NCBI GenBank assembly: GCA_002418205.1
Contig: DIDP01000046.1
Location: 1-21,694 of the forward strand
Direction of reading: 5' to 3'
Length of the DNA stretch: 21,694 nt
Source: Anaerolineales bacterium UBA5797
Lineage (GTDB): Bacteria > Chloroflexota > Anaerolineae > Anaerolineales > Villigracilaceae
Numbering within the stretch: position 1 is the stretch's first letter; each line of letters begins with the position of its first letter. The notes beneath the pieces were generated by a model. That model saw nothing but the letters and a program-made list of their open reading frames with translations, was not told where the DNA came from and ran no database searches. This document shows, one piece after another, positions 1 to 6,532 of the stretch. Both the position numbers and the translations under genes were made by a program.

Positions 1-374
1 GGAAAAACACCGGGAGGCGTTGCCATGTAATAGATGCGGTTCCCGGAATTGATCTCCCATTCCTTTAGAAAGCCGCCCAGTCTCTTGAAGTCTGCCAGGT
101 CAGTGTAGCGTCCCTGCAGGTAGGCAATATTGGAAGCGAAGGAACTCCATTCCTCCTCTTTGTATTCGAAGGATGCGTACTGCTTCATCCCTTCTTCAAG
201 GTGTGTGCAGAATTGATCGTTGGAGAAGGCGGTATTGCCATAACCAACGATTCGGAACTGCTTCGGCATCCGTCCCTTGCGATACAAATTGAACAGCGAC
301 GGGACAAGTTTGCGCTGGGTCAGGTCGCCCGACGCGCCGAAAATGACGATGGAAGTTGGTAAGCCGTTATCCAT
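1..374 (-). CDS. zwf: Glucose-6-phosphate 1-dehydrogenase, N-terminal part (runs off window)
   Basis: Only the first 124 codons are in the window; the gene continues past base 1. The protein would oxidise glucose-6-phosphate to 6-phosphogluconolactone with NAD(P)+, the entry step of the oxidative pentose-phosphate pathway. The N-terminus reads IVIFGASGDLTQRKLVPSLF (residues 9-28), the Rossmann nucleotide-binding motif GASGDL with the following TxRK typical of this family. The ATG at 374-372 is preceded by AAAAGGATAATT, a reasonable ribosome-binding site. It lies 57 bases downstream of gnd on the same strand and is the last visible gene of a plsC-pgl-gnd-zwf run, so the pathway context supports the call. 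The catalytic His and substrate-binding region lie outside the window, so intactness cannot be judged. Confidence 0.93.
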   Translation of the reverse strand, partial: MDNGLPTSIVIFGASGDLTQRKLVPSLFNLYRKGRMPKQFRIVGYGNTAFSNDQFCTHLEEGMKQYASFEYKEEEWSSFASNIAYLQGRYTDLADFKRLGGFLKEWEINSGNRIYYMATPPGVF

Positions 375-431
375 AATTATCCTTTTGGGACGGTCCGCTT
401 GCAAGTCCGGCCCGCTCCCTCTCCCCAAAAT

Positions 432-1340
432 CTATTCCGCTTTCTTGATTGCGTGTCCGCCGAACTGATTGCGCAACGCAGCCAGCATGCGGGCGGTGTA
501 ATTCTCATCGTCACGGCTGGCAAAACGCATTTGCAGTGCAAGCGTGATCACTGGCGCGGGCACATCGAGATCGATCGATTCGAAAACCGTCCACCTGCCT
601 TCACCGGAATCAGCCACCCAGGGCTTGATGTGTTCGAGCGTGCCGTCCTCCTCCAATGCCCGCGCCGCGAGATCCAACAACCACGAACGCACAACACTGC
701 CATATTGCCAGATGTGCGAGACCTGCGCCAGGTCGAGCCCGAATTCCTCCTTCGCCTTCAAAATGCTAAACCCTTCCGCGAAGGCCTGCATCATGCCGTA
801 TTCGATCCCGTTATGCACCATCTTGACGAAGTGACCCGCGCCATACGGACCGACTCGCCCCCAGCCTTTATCCGGTCCTGGAGCCAGAGTCTCGAAAATG
901 GGACGCATCTTTTCCGCGACCCCGGGCCTGCCTCCGATCATCAGGCTGTATCCTTCCGTCAAACCCCAGATCCCGCCGCTCGTGCCGCAGTCCATGAACT
1001 CGATGCCCTTGGGCTCGAGCATCGCCGCGTGCCGGACGGAATCCTTGTAATTGGAATTGCCGCCGTCGATGACGATATCACCTTTTGAAAGCAGGTTCGA
1101 CAAATGTTCGATGGTGTCGTCCGTTGCCTTGCCGGCAGGGACCATCACCCATACGATGCGCGGTGAACTCAATTTTCCAACCGCTTCCTCCAGGGAATGC
1201 GCGCCTTCGATGCCAAGCTTTTCCGCTTCCGCCACTGTGGCTGGGGTGCGGGCAAAACCGACCGCGCGATGTCCACCGCGGACAAGGCGGGTCGCCATGT
1301 TCATGCCCATCTTGCCTAAACCGATCATTGCAAGTTCCAT
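432..1340 (-). CDS. gnd: 6-phosphogluconate dehydrogenase, decarboxylating (short form)
   Basis: Oxidatively decarboxylates 6-phosphogluconate to ribulose-5-phosphate in the cytoplasm. The 302-residue protein starts with the Rossmann motif GLGKMG (7-12). It continues with VIDGGNSNY (90-98), the substrate-binding SGG (121-123) and KMVHNGIEYG (173-182), which holds the family's catalytic Lys173, Asn177 and Glu180. At about 300 residues it belongs to the short 6PGDH form rather than the 470-residue E. coli type; short forms are often NAD-preferring, but cofactor choice cannot be read here with confidence. GGAG lies 7 bases before the ATG, supporting the start. It sits between pgl (53 bases upstream) and zwf (downstream), completing the oxidative branch in one transcription unit. 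Confidence 0.95.
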   Translation of the reverse strand: MELAMIGLGKMGMNMATRLVRGGHRAVGFARTPATVAEAEKLGIEGAHSLEEAVGKLSSPRIVWVMVPAGKATDDTIEHLSNLLSKGDIVIDGGNSNYKDSVRHAAMLEPKGIEFMDCGTSGGIWGLTEGYSLMIGGRPGVAEKMRPIFETLAPGPDKGWGRVGPYGAGHFVKMVHNGIEYGMMQAFAEGFSILKAKEEFGLDLAQVSHIWQYGSVVRSWLLDLAARALEEDGTLEHIKPWVADSGEGRWTVFESIDLDVPAPVITLALQMRFASRDDENYTARMLAALRNQFGGHAIKKAE

Positions 1341-1393
1341 ACTATGCTCCTTTGACTGATGTCATGCGAGTCGCCCTCACATTGACATTAAAA

Positions 1394-2155
1394 TTATCCC
1401 TCACAAAATTTTGCTGTTAGGTGGTTCGGCAGTCTGCCTGCCGCCTCTTCGTCAACCAGCCAGATCAACTTGCCTTCCTTCGGTTCGATCCGTTGGGCTG
1501 GATACAACTCCGGATTATATCTTCCGCTCAACACTTCCGCCAAAGTGACCGCCTTCTTTGCGCCTGTTGCCATGAAGACGATCATACACGCCTGGTTGAA
1601 TACACGTTGGGTCATGGTCACTCGATTCGCCGGGCGGTCTTGATACTGTGCGGTGACCGCAATAACGCTCTCCGTCACGTCCACAGGGGAACCGGGGAAT
1701 AATGAGGCGGTGTGCCCATCCTCACCCATACCAAGATAAACAAGATCGAAGCGCGGCACGTCGAGCGGGGGGGATGTGAAGCCTCTCAACGTGTTGACAT
1801 AGTCTATCGAAGCCTCAGCAGGCGTCAGTTCGGCTTTGACGCGATGGATGTTCGAATCCAGTATGGGAACCTGACTTAAAAAGGCAGTGTACGCCTGACC
1901 ATAGCTTGATCCCGGATCATCCGGCGGGACACAACGTTCATCTCCCCAGAAGACATGGGTTTTGCTCCAGTCGATCTTTTCCCTGTGATCGGAGGCAAGC
2001 AATTGGAAAAGACGGTTCGGGGTGCTGCCACCGTTGAGCGCAACCAGAAAACGACCGCGTGCGCCGATGGATTGCGCGGCTTGTTCCACGAATATCCGAG
2101 CCGCGTGATGACTGAGGTCCTCCAGATTATTGAAGATGCGGAGTTTGGGTTTCAT
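1394..2155 (-). CDS. pgl: 6-phosphogluconolactonase (DevB/SOL family)
   Basis: Hydrolyses 6-phosphogluconolactone to 6-phosphogluconate, linking the Zwf and Gnd reactions. The protein has 253 residues with the family motifs NGGSTP (41-46), FWGDERCVPPDD (69-80) and LGMGEDGHTASLFPGS (141-156), the last carrying the conserved catalytic-loop His. I place the start at the ATG at 2155-2153 because it overlaps the plsC stop as ATGA and has GGAAA upstream. An in-frame ATG four codons earlier (2167) has no Shine-Dalgarno-like sequence and would add METR. The four-base overlap suggests translational coupling with the acyltransferase gene. Confidence 0.93.
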   Translation of the reverse strand: MKPKLRIFNNLEDLSHHAARIFVEQAAQSIGARGRFLVALNGGSTPNRLFQLLASDHREKIDWSKTHVFWGDERCVPPDDPGSSYGQAYTAFLSQVPILDSNIHRVKAELTPAEASIDYVNTLRGFTSPPLDVPRFDLVYLGMGEDGHTASLFPGSPVDVTESVIAVTAQYQDRPANRVTMTQRVFNQACMIVFMATGAKKAVTLAEVLSGRYNPELYPAQRIEPKEGKLIWLVDEEAAGRLPNHLTAKFCEG

Positions 2156-3030
2156 ACGTGTTTCCATGCCATGTGCTGGTTGAGGGTGCGCCGCGCGGCT
2201 CCTTCAACTTCAGATAACATATGTTCGTGATTGCCACCTGAAATAAGTTCACCGAATGTGACGCGGGGGGTCAGCCCGAAGAGTTCCCTGCCGCTCAACA
2301 CCTGCCGCGCCAGTTGATAAAGAAATGCAAGCCTTTGTTTATCGGGTCTGTGCCTGCGAAACCAGGTGATCGGGTGATGGAAGGCGGACTTTGATATGAC
2401 CCCGCTTGCGATGGTGACAAGGACTTGAAGCCCGGGAACGCGTTGCATGAAGATCTCGAGACTGCGCGACCAGTGATGGAACTCGCCATCCGGATGGGGC
2501 ATGAAGGCGGGATCGGCTTCGATGCCACCGCGCGGGAAGATAAGGAGCGCGCCACCACTTTTGAGGTGACGGATCGATTCACGCAGGACGATCATCCGCC
2601 CGCTTGTGTTGGCGGGGTCCGGCGCATAGATGGCGTGTTGGCTGACGTGCGGCAGATGCTCGAAGAATGGAATGTCACCGACGATGACCTTGTAATCGGG
2701 GCGGGTGACGTGGGCTGAAATGACGATCGAATCGACCGATGCGGGATGGTTGGATGCGATGACGAGCGGTCCGGCTGCCGGGATGTTTTCAACCCCGCGC
2801 GCTTCGTACGATTTGACAAAGCGCGGCAGTACCCAGCGCGCGCCGTTTGGGATCCCGCCTTCAGCCACGGCGCGGTCAAGCCCAACGCCGATCTCTGCGG
2901 CAAGGCGCGTGGCCCTGCCGAAGACCGCGCGGACCAGGACCTTTGCGCCTTTTGTCTGTGGCAGGGCAAAGGCTTTGGTCAGTTCGTAGATGAGGGTTTC
3001 GGTGAGAGTGTGGATTTCGAGTTGGGTCAT
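2152..3030 (-). CDS. PlsC-like 1-acyl-sn-glycerol-3-phosphate acyltransferase family protein
   Basis: This 292-residue protein carries the PlsC/LPLAT signature. SNHPASVDS (93-101) provides the catalytic H-x4-D (His95, Asp100), and FPRGGIEAD (165-173) provides the glycerophosphate-binding FPxGG block. By family it should transfer an acyl group to a glycerolipid or related acceptor at the membrane. About 80 residues precede the domain, more than in a minimal PlsC, and I see no strong transmembrane segment. It is the first gene of the run leading into pgl-gnd-zwf and its stop overlaps the pgl start by four bases, so the two should be co-translated although no obvious biochemical link exists. The exact acceptor cannot be assigned. 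Confidence 0.8.
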   Translation of the reverse strand: MTQLEIHTLTETLIYELTKAFALPQTKGAKVLVRAVFGRATRLAAEIGVGLDRAVAEGGIPNGARWVLPRFVKSYEARGVENIPAAGPLVIASNHPASVDSIVISAHVTRPDYKVIVGDIPFFEHLPHVSQHAIYAPDPANTSGRMIVLRESIRHLKSGGALLIFPRGGIEADPAFMPHPDGEFHHWSRSLEIFMQRVPGLQVLVTIASGVISKSAFHHPITWFRRHRPDKQRLAFLYQLARQVLSGRELFGLTPRVTFGELISGGNHEHMLSEVEGAARRTLNQHMAWKHV

Positions 3031-3049
3031 GGCTTGTGAATTTGTTCTC

Positions 3050-3118
3050 TCATTTCGAGCGAAGCGAGAAATCTTTTCTTGCGAGAAGATTTCTCCTCAC
3101 TTCGTTCGTCGAAATGAC
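3050..3118. repeat. REP-like palindromic repeat, family A
   Basis: An imperfect inverted repeat fills most of the gap between the methyltransferase and plsC genes. The left arm (3050-3075) begins TCATTTCGAGCGAAGCGAG. The right arm (3087-3118) ends CGTTCGTCGAAATGACA. They pair over about 25 positions with a few one- or two-base offsets around a loop near 3076-3086. Such TCATTTCGA...TCGAAATGA hairpins resemble dispersed intergenic REP elements, but I can show only one full copy here. A 16-base palindrome at 3733-3748 (GTCATTTTGAAATGAC) looks like a remnant. As RNA the hairpin could also stabilise or end the upstream minus-strand transcript. Confidence 0.7.
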
Positions 3119-3122
3119 AGAC

Positions 3123-3686
3123 TCAGCTTTTCTGAAATAAGAACCAGGCAGAGGGACGTTCACGTTTGTCGAATCCGTTTTGTCGGGAGCGGAGCGCGAA
3201 CCGGGCTGAGATCAGGTCGATATCCGCCTCGGCAAGCCCATGTCCGGAACGAGGCGTGCCCTGGGCATAGAATCCGTACATGAGCCAGGATCCGTTCGGG
3301 GCGAGGAAGCGGTCCAGTTGGGTCAGATAATCCTGTTTGCCTTCTTGATCGAGGCTGTGGAAGCATCCGATGTCGAGAGCCAGATCAAAAGGACCGGAGA
3401 TATGGTCGATCTTTGTGACGTTGCCAACGTGCAACTCTGCCTGAATGCCTGCCTCCTTTAACTTTTTCTTCGCCATCCGGATGGCCGGGAGCGCAAAATC
3501 AACACCTGTGACCTGCCATCCGGCGCGCGCCAATGTGATGAGATTCGTGCCCGTGCCGCAGCCAAGGTCGATGGCTTTGCCGGGAGGGTGGTTATTGATG
3601 AATTCAAGGAGTTCGGGAGGGGAAACGCCGCTGTCCCAGGGCGGATTGCGGAAGTACCAGAGGTTGAAGAGCAGGCGGCGGAGCAT
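3123..3686 (-). CDS. Class I SAM-dependent methyltransferase
   Basis: This is a 187-residue cytoplasmic protein with a single Rossmann-type methyltransferase domain. Motif I is AIDLGCGTGTN (38-48), followed by an acidic residue after beta-2 (VTGVDFA) and a post-I region VGNVTKID. The PPWDSGVSPPEL segment (15-26) before motif I is common in small-molecule methyltransferases of the thiopurine/TehB-like group, so a small-molecule or metalloid acceptor is more likely than RNA or protein. The substrate cannot be named. No good Shine-Dalgarno sequence precedes the ATG. It is monocistronic as far as can be seen, separated from plsC by a palindromic repeat and divergent from the EF-G-like gene. Confidence 0.82.
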   Translation of the reverse strand: MLRRLLFNLWYFRNPPWDSGVSPPELLEFINNHPPGKAIDLGCGTGTNLITLARAGWQVTGVDFALPAIRMAKKKLKEAGIQAELHVGNVTKIDHISGPFDLALDIGCFHSLDQEGKQDYLTQLDRFLAPNGSWLMYGFYAQGTPRSGHGLAEADIDLISARFALRSRQNGFDKRERPSAWFLFQKS

Positions 3687-3761
3687 ATGACTGATCAGGA
3701 ATAATACTCCCAGGGGCGGTGACGCAGGTCATGTCATTTTGAAATGACGAAGGTTGTCACT

Positions 3762-3790
3762 TTGACAATTCAATTGAGTTCTTTTACAAT
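3762..3790 (+). promoter_or_regulatory. Sigma-70-type promoter of the EF-G-like gene
   Basis: A consensus -35 TTGACA (3762-3767) and a near-consensus -10 TACAAT (3785-3790) are separated by exactly 17 bases. The predicted transcript would start near 3797, about 36 bases before the EF-G-like ATG at 3833, leaving room for the AAGGGA ribosome-binding site at 3821-3826. Confidence 0.8.
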
Positions 3791-3832
3791 CACGCAACTG
3801 CTTTATATCCTAACAATGGGAAGGGATTTTCC

Positions 3833-5914
3833 ATGAAAGAGTATACCACCGAGTTTCTTCGCAACATCGCGCTGGTTTCGCATGGAGGCGCGGGCAAGAC
3901 CATGTTAGCGGAGGCATTTCTGCATGCAACGGGGGCGACCACCCGCCTTGGCAAGGTGGAGGATGGGACGACGGTCTCTGACTATGATGAAGAGGAACAG
4001 CGCCGCAAAATATCCCTGTATTCGAGTGTCATTCCGGTGGAACACCGCGACCATAAGATCAACATTATCGACGCGCCGGGCTACAACGATTTCGTGGGTG
4101 AGATGATCTCCGCCCTGGGTGTGGCTGACGGCGCGATCATTTTGGTGGACGCGGTCTCCGGCATAGAAGTGGGGACCGAACTGGCATGGCGTTATGCGGA
4201 CGAGTTCAAACTGCCGCGCTTTTTTGTGATCAACAAAATGGACCGCGACAATGCGGACTTTGAAAAGACCTATGCCGCCATCGAGGAGTTTGTGCGTCTG
4301 CAGGGCAAGCGCACGATCAAGGTCCATTTGCCGATCGGGGAGAAGGCGGACTTCAAGGGTGTCGTCGATATCATCGGCATGAAGTCTTACATGGGCGATG
4401 GCAAGACGACCGCCGAGATCCCTGCTGAATTAAAGGAAGCCGCGGAAAAAGCGCACTTCGTGATGGTGGAAGCCGCCGCGGAAGGCGAAGACGAATTGAT
4501 GGAGAAATACCTCGAGAACGGTTCTCTCACGGACGAGGAGATGGTCCGCGGTCTCGAGGATGTCATCTACGCCGGAGAATTTGTCCCGGTGTTCTGTGCG
4601 GCTGGGGCGCGCGAGATCGGTCCGATCGCATTATTGAACGACATCATTGATCTGATGCCGTCTCCACTGAACGCCCCCAAGCGCGTGGCGCAGGGCAAGG
4701 ACGGAGAGGAAGAACTGAAACCGGAAGACTCCGCTCCGCTTGCCGCTTATGTGTGGAAGACCACCGCCGATCCGTTTGTGGGCAAGATGACGTATTTCCG
4801 CGTGTTTTCCGGCACGATCCAGGCGGATGCACACGTCTGGAACCAAAACAAAAGCGCGGATGAGCGCATGGCTGGGTTGCATTTCCAGCGCGGCAAGGAA
4901 ACCATCCCGACCAAGATCGTCCATGCCGGCGATATCGCGGCTGTGTCGAAGTTGTCGGCTTCCGCCACCGGTGACACCTTCTGCGATAAGGGTCATCCCC
5001 TGACGGTCAAACCGCCGAAGTACCCCGCTGCGTTGTATCGCGTGGCGGTGACGCCGAAGACCCAGGCGGACGCGGCCAAGATCTCCCCAACGTTGACCCG
5101 CCTGTGCGAAGAGGATATGACGCTCTCGTGGGCAAACGATCCCATTACCCATGAGACGGTTTTGCAGGGCATGGGCGATCAGCACATTGATGTTGCCTTG
5201 CAGCGGGCACAGACCAAATTCCAGGTTGGACTCAACATCCATGAACCGAAGATCCCCTATCGGGAGGGTATCACACGCAAAGCCTCCGCCCAGTACCGCC
5301 ACAAGAAACAGACCGGTGGCGCCGGTCAGTTCGGCGAGGTGCATCTGCGCATCGAACCCCTGCCGGATGCCGATTTTGAGTTCACCGATGAATTGGTGGG
5401 CATGAACCTCTCGCGTTCGTATCTGCCTCCGATCGAAAAAGGCATCAAAGCCACCATGGAACGCGGCGCCTTCGCCGGGTACCCGATGAGCAATGTGAAG
5501 GTCATCGTCTATGACGGCAAGGAGCACGAAGTGGACTCGAAGCCGGTCGCGTTCGAAATCGCCGGGCGCGAAGCCTTCAAACTGGCGGTGCAGGACGCGG
5601 GTCCGGTTTTGTTCGAGCCGATCATGAATGTCCGTGTGACCGTCCCGGATGCGAACATGGGCGATGTGATGAGCGACCTCAATACCCGCCGCGGACGCGT
5701 CCAGGGGACCGAATCTGAGCGCGGCAATACCGTGGTCATTGCCCACGTGCCGATGGCGGAAATGCTTCGTTACACCACCCAGATCCGTTCGATCACGGGC
5801 GGACGCGGCTACTTCACGATGGAGTTCGATCACTATGAGGTGGTGCCGAACCACATCGCCGGGCAGATCATCGAAGCGCACAAGAAGGAAATGGAAGCGA
5901 AGAAGGAAGAGTAG
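3833..5914 (+). CDS. Elongation factor G-like GTPase (EF-G2 type)
   Basis: This 693-residue translational GTPase has full EF-G architecture: G domain, domain II, and domains III-V ending in the GGRGYFTMEFDHYE region. The P-loop is SHGGAGKT (16-23), the G3 motif is DAPGY (80-84) and G4 is NKMD (134-137). The canonical EF-G G3 motif is DTPGH. Here the His that positions catalytic water is Tyr84, which I associate with the EF-G2/EF-G-like paralogue group (for example Thermus EF-G-2) rather than the main fusA product. That group's cellular role is less clear than that of EF-G. AAGGGA lies six bases before the ATG. The gene has its own promoter and terminator and so forms a single-gene unit. I leave the symbol blank because it is probably not the principal fusA. 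Confidence 0.9.
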   Translation: MKEYTTEFLRNIALVSHGGAGKTMLAEAFLHATGATTRLGKVEDGTTVSDYDEEEQRRKISLYSSVIPVEHRDHKINIIDAPGYNDFVGEMISALGVADGAIILVDAVSGIEVGTELAWRYADEFKLPRFFVINKMDRDNADFEKTYAAIEEFVRLQGKRTIKVHLPIGEKADFKGVVDIIGMKSYMGDGKTTAEIPAELKEAAEKAHFVMVEAAAEGEDELMEKYLENGSLTDEEMVRGLEDVIYAGEFVPVFCAAGAREIGPIALLNDIIDLMPSPLNAPKRVAQGKDGEEELKPEDSAPLAAYVWKTTADPFVGKMTYFRVFSGTIQADAHVWNQNKSADERMAGLHFQRGKETIPTKIVHAGDIAAVSKLSASATGDTFCDKGHPLTVKPPKYPAALYRVAVTPKTQADAAKISPTLTRLCEEDMTLSWANDPITHETVLQGMGDQHIDVALQRAQTKFQVGLNIHEPKIPYREGITRKASAQYRHKKQTGGAGQFGEVHLRIEPLPDADFEFTDELVGMNLSRSYLPPIEKGIKATMERGAFAGYPMSNVKVIVYDGKEHEVDSKPVAFEIAGREAFKLAVQDAGPVLFEPIMNVRVTVPDANMGDVMSDLNTRRGRVQGTESERGNTVVIAHVPMAEMLRYTTQIRSITGGRGYFTMEFDHYEVVPNHIAGQIIEAHKKEMEAKKEE

Positions 5915-5969
5915 GATACGTCACACCTGCACTTGCAGCAGGTGCAAGTGTTGCGAGTAAAACGAAGCA

Positions 5970-5998
5970 ATCTCCCCGATTATGTCGGGGAGATTTTT
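5970..5998 (+). terminator. Intrinsic terminator after the EF-G-like gene
   Basis: A perfect 10-bp stem ATCTCCCCGA / TCGGGGAGAT (5970-5979 and 5985-5994) with loop TTATG is followed by a T-run. A separate weaker hairpin (CACTTGCA / TGCAAGTG) lies upstream at about 5929-5950. The terminator ends only about 14 bases before the next ATG at 6013. Confidence 0.9.
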
Positions 5999-6000
5999 GT

Positions 6001-6006
6001 TAGAAT
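6001..6006 (+). promoter_or_regulatory. Candidate -10 element for a leaderless sulfur-carrier transcript
   Basis: TAGAAT ends six bases before the ATG at 6013, the distance at which transcription would begin at or near the start codon itself. No Shine-Dalgarno sequence fits between the preceding terminator and the ATG. No good -35 is visible, since the -35 position falls inside the terminator hairpin, so the call is tentative. Confidence 0.4.
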
Positions 6007-6012
6007 ATATTC

Positions 6013-6285
6013 ATGCCGATCATTCGCGTTTCCAATGTCATCAGCTATTACACGGAAAAACAGACCCGGTTTCAGGTACCAGGCGCCACAGCATTGGATG
6101 CGGTACGAAACGCAGTGGAGAAATTTCCGCAACTCAAGTTTCACGTGTTCGATAATGAAGGCAACCTGCGCAGGCACATCAACCTTTTCGTGAACGATGT
6201 GCATGTGAAGGAATTGGATGGTAACGATACACCGGTTGGGGAGGAGGATGTTGTCCGTATTCTGGCGGCGGCGGCGGGCGGATAA
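6013..6285 (+). CDS. MoaD/ThiS/CysO-family sulfur-carrier protein with C-terminal Gly-Gly
   Basis: A 90-residue ubiquitin-fold sulfur carrier whose last residues are ILAAAAGG, ending exactly in the diglycine that an E1-like enzyme adenylates and converts to a thiocarboxylate. The middle segment (HINLFVNDVHVKELDG, 59-74) matches the conserved beta-strand/loop of MoaD/CysO-like proteins. Its E1 partner is probably the MoeB-like protein at 9184, the only E1 in the window. It lies just upstream of a CysM-type synthase, which points to cysteine synthesis, but molybdopterin synthesis cannot be ruled out by sequence alone. No MoaE or other moa gene is nearby. There is no Shine-Dalgarno sequence; the ATG may be leaderless. 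A promoter for the next gene starts nine bases after the stop codon. Confidence 0.85.
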   Translation: MPIIRVSNVISYYTEKQTRFQVPGATALDAVRNAVEKFPQLKFHVFDNEGNLRRHINLFVNDVHVKELDGNDTPVGEEDVVRILAAAAGG

Positions 6286-6293
6286 TTTTTATA

Positions 6294-6321
6294 TTGACAA
6301 AATCGGTAAGATAAATAAAAT
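6294..6321 (+). promoter_or_regulatory. Sigma-70-type promoter of the cysteine-synthase operon
   Basis: TTGACA (6294-6299) and TAAAAT (6316-6321) are separated by 16 bases. Transcription would start near 6328, giving a leader of about 205 bases before the cysteine-synthase ATG at 6533. The length of that leader is the first hint of regulation in it. Confidence 0.75.
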
Positions 6322-6345
6322 TGCCGTCATCTTATGGATGAAACC

Positions 6346-6390
6346 ATGATCACGATCAACTATTGCTTGTGTCTACGGCGGGGCTCGTAA
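6346..6390 (+). CDS. Putative cysteine-rich leader peptide (attenuator uORF)
   Basis: A 14-codon reading frame, MITINYCLCLRRGS, lies in the leader of the cysteine-synthase operon. GGATG sits about six bases before its ATG as a possible ribosome-binding site; an in-frame ATG at 6334 would add MDET. Cys codons TGC (6364-6366) and TGT (6370-6372) flank one Leu codon, and the second ends four bases before the 5' arm of a hairpin whose loop contains the TAA stop. This is the geometry of a transcription-attenuation leader, where scarcity of charged tRNA-Cys would stall the ribosome. Polycysteine leader ORFs are known upstream of sulfur genes in mycobacteria; I know of no described one in this lineage. 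Translation is not proven. Confidence 0.55.
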   Translation: MITINYCLCLRRGS

Positions 6391-6398
6391 CCACCGCC
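6377..6398 (+). promoter_or_regulatory. Attenuator hairpin 1 (pause/anti-antiterminator candidate)
   Basis: GGCGGGG (6377-6383) pairs with CC-A-CCGCC (6391-6398): seven G-C pairs with a single bulged A and a seven-base loop CTCGTAA that contains the leader-peptide stop. An alternative pairing exists: GCGGGG (6378-6383) is complementary to CCCCGC at 6443-6448. Competing folds of this kind are expected of an attenuator. Confidence 0.5.
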
Positions 6399-6471
6399 TG
6401 AGACCTCTCCGCAGTCAACGGACTCTTGGACGGCTGGACGACCCCCGCGTGCAAAACATTGCAACGTGAGT

Positions 6472-6493
6472 GGCGCTCGTTCGCCGTCTTTTT
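6472..6493 (+). terminator. Candidate attenuator terminator upstream of the cysteine synthase
   Basis: GGCG (6472-6475) and CGCC (6482-6485) form a short stem around a six-base loop, extendable by G-U pairs, followed by GTCTTTTT (T-run 6489-6493). In addition GACGGC (6429-6434) is perfectly complementary to GCCGTC (6483-6488), which directly abuts the T-run and would make a longer branched terminator. GGCG here could also pair with CGCC at 6395-6398, giving a possible antiterminator. The stem is weaker than the other terminators in the window. Confidence 0.4.
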
Positions 6494-6532
6494 GTTTATC
6501 TGTTGACTGCTTTTGATTTAAATTGGACACTT

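Noticed and set aside
399..1088. A 229-codon plus-strand frame opposite gnd
   Set aside because: The opposite strand encodes 6-phosphogluconate dehydrogenase with all catalytic motifs; this frame has no family resemblance.
1382..1411. TTGACA with an AT-rich stretch as a plus-strand promoter
   Set aside because: There is no plus-strand gene downstream, and the position lies between and within minus-strand gnd and pgl.
4631..5881. A 416-codon open frame on the minus strand, antisense to the EF-G-like gene
   Set aside because: It lies wholly opposite a clearly conserved GTPase and shows no recognisable domain; its His/Arg/Asp-rich composition is that of a shadow frame in GC-rich DNA.
6470..6532. 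Earlier GTG start for the CysM-type synthase
   Set aside because: It would code through the attenuator hairpin and T-run and add a hydrophobic, unconserved stretch; the ATG at 6533 gives the usual N-terminus.
6328..6532. Known riboswitch (SAM/S-box or T-box) in the cysteine-synthase leader
   Set aside because: I do not see the T-box TGG-ACC/AGGGTGG core or S-box conserved segments; the short Cys-containing ORF explains the leader better.
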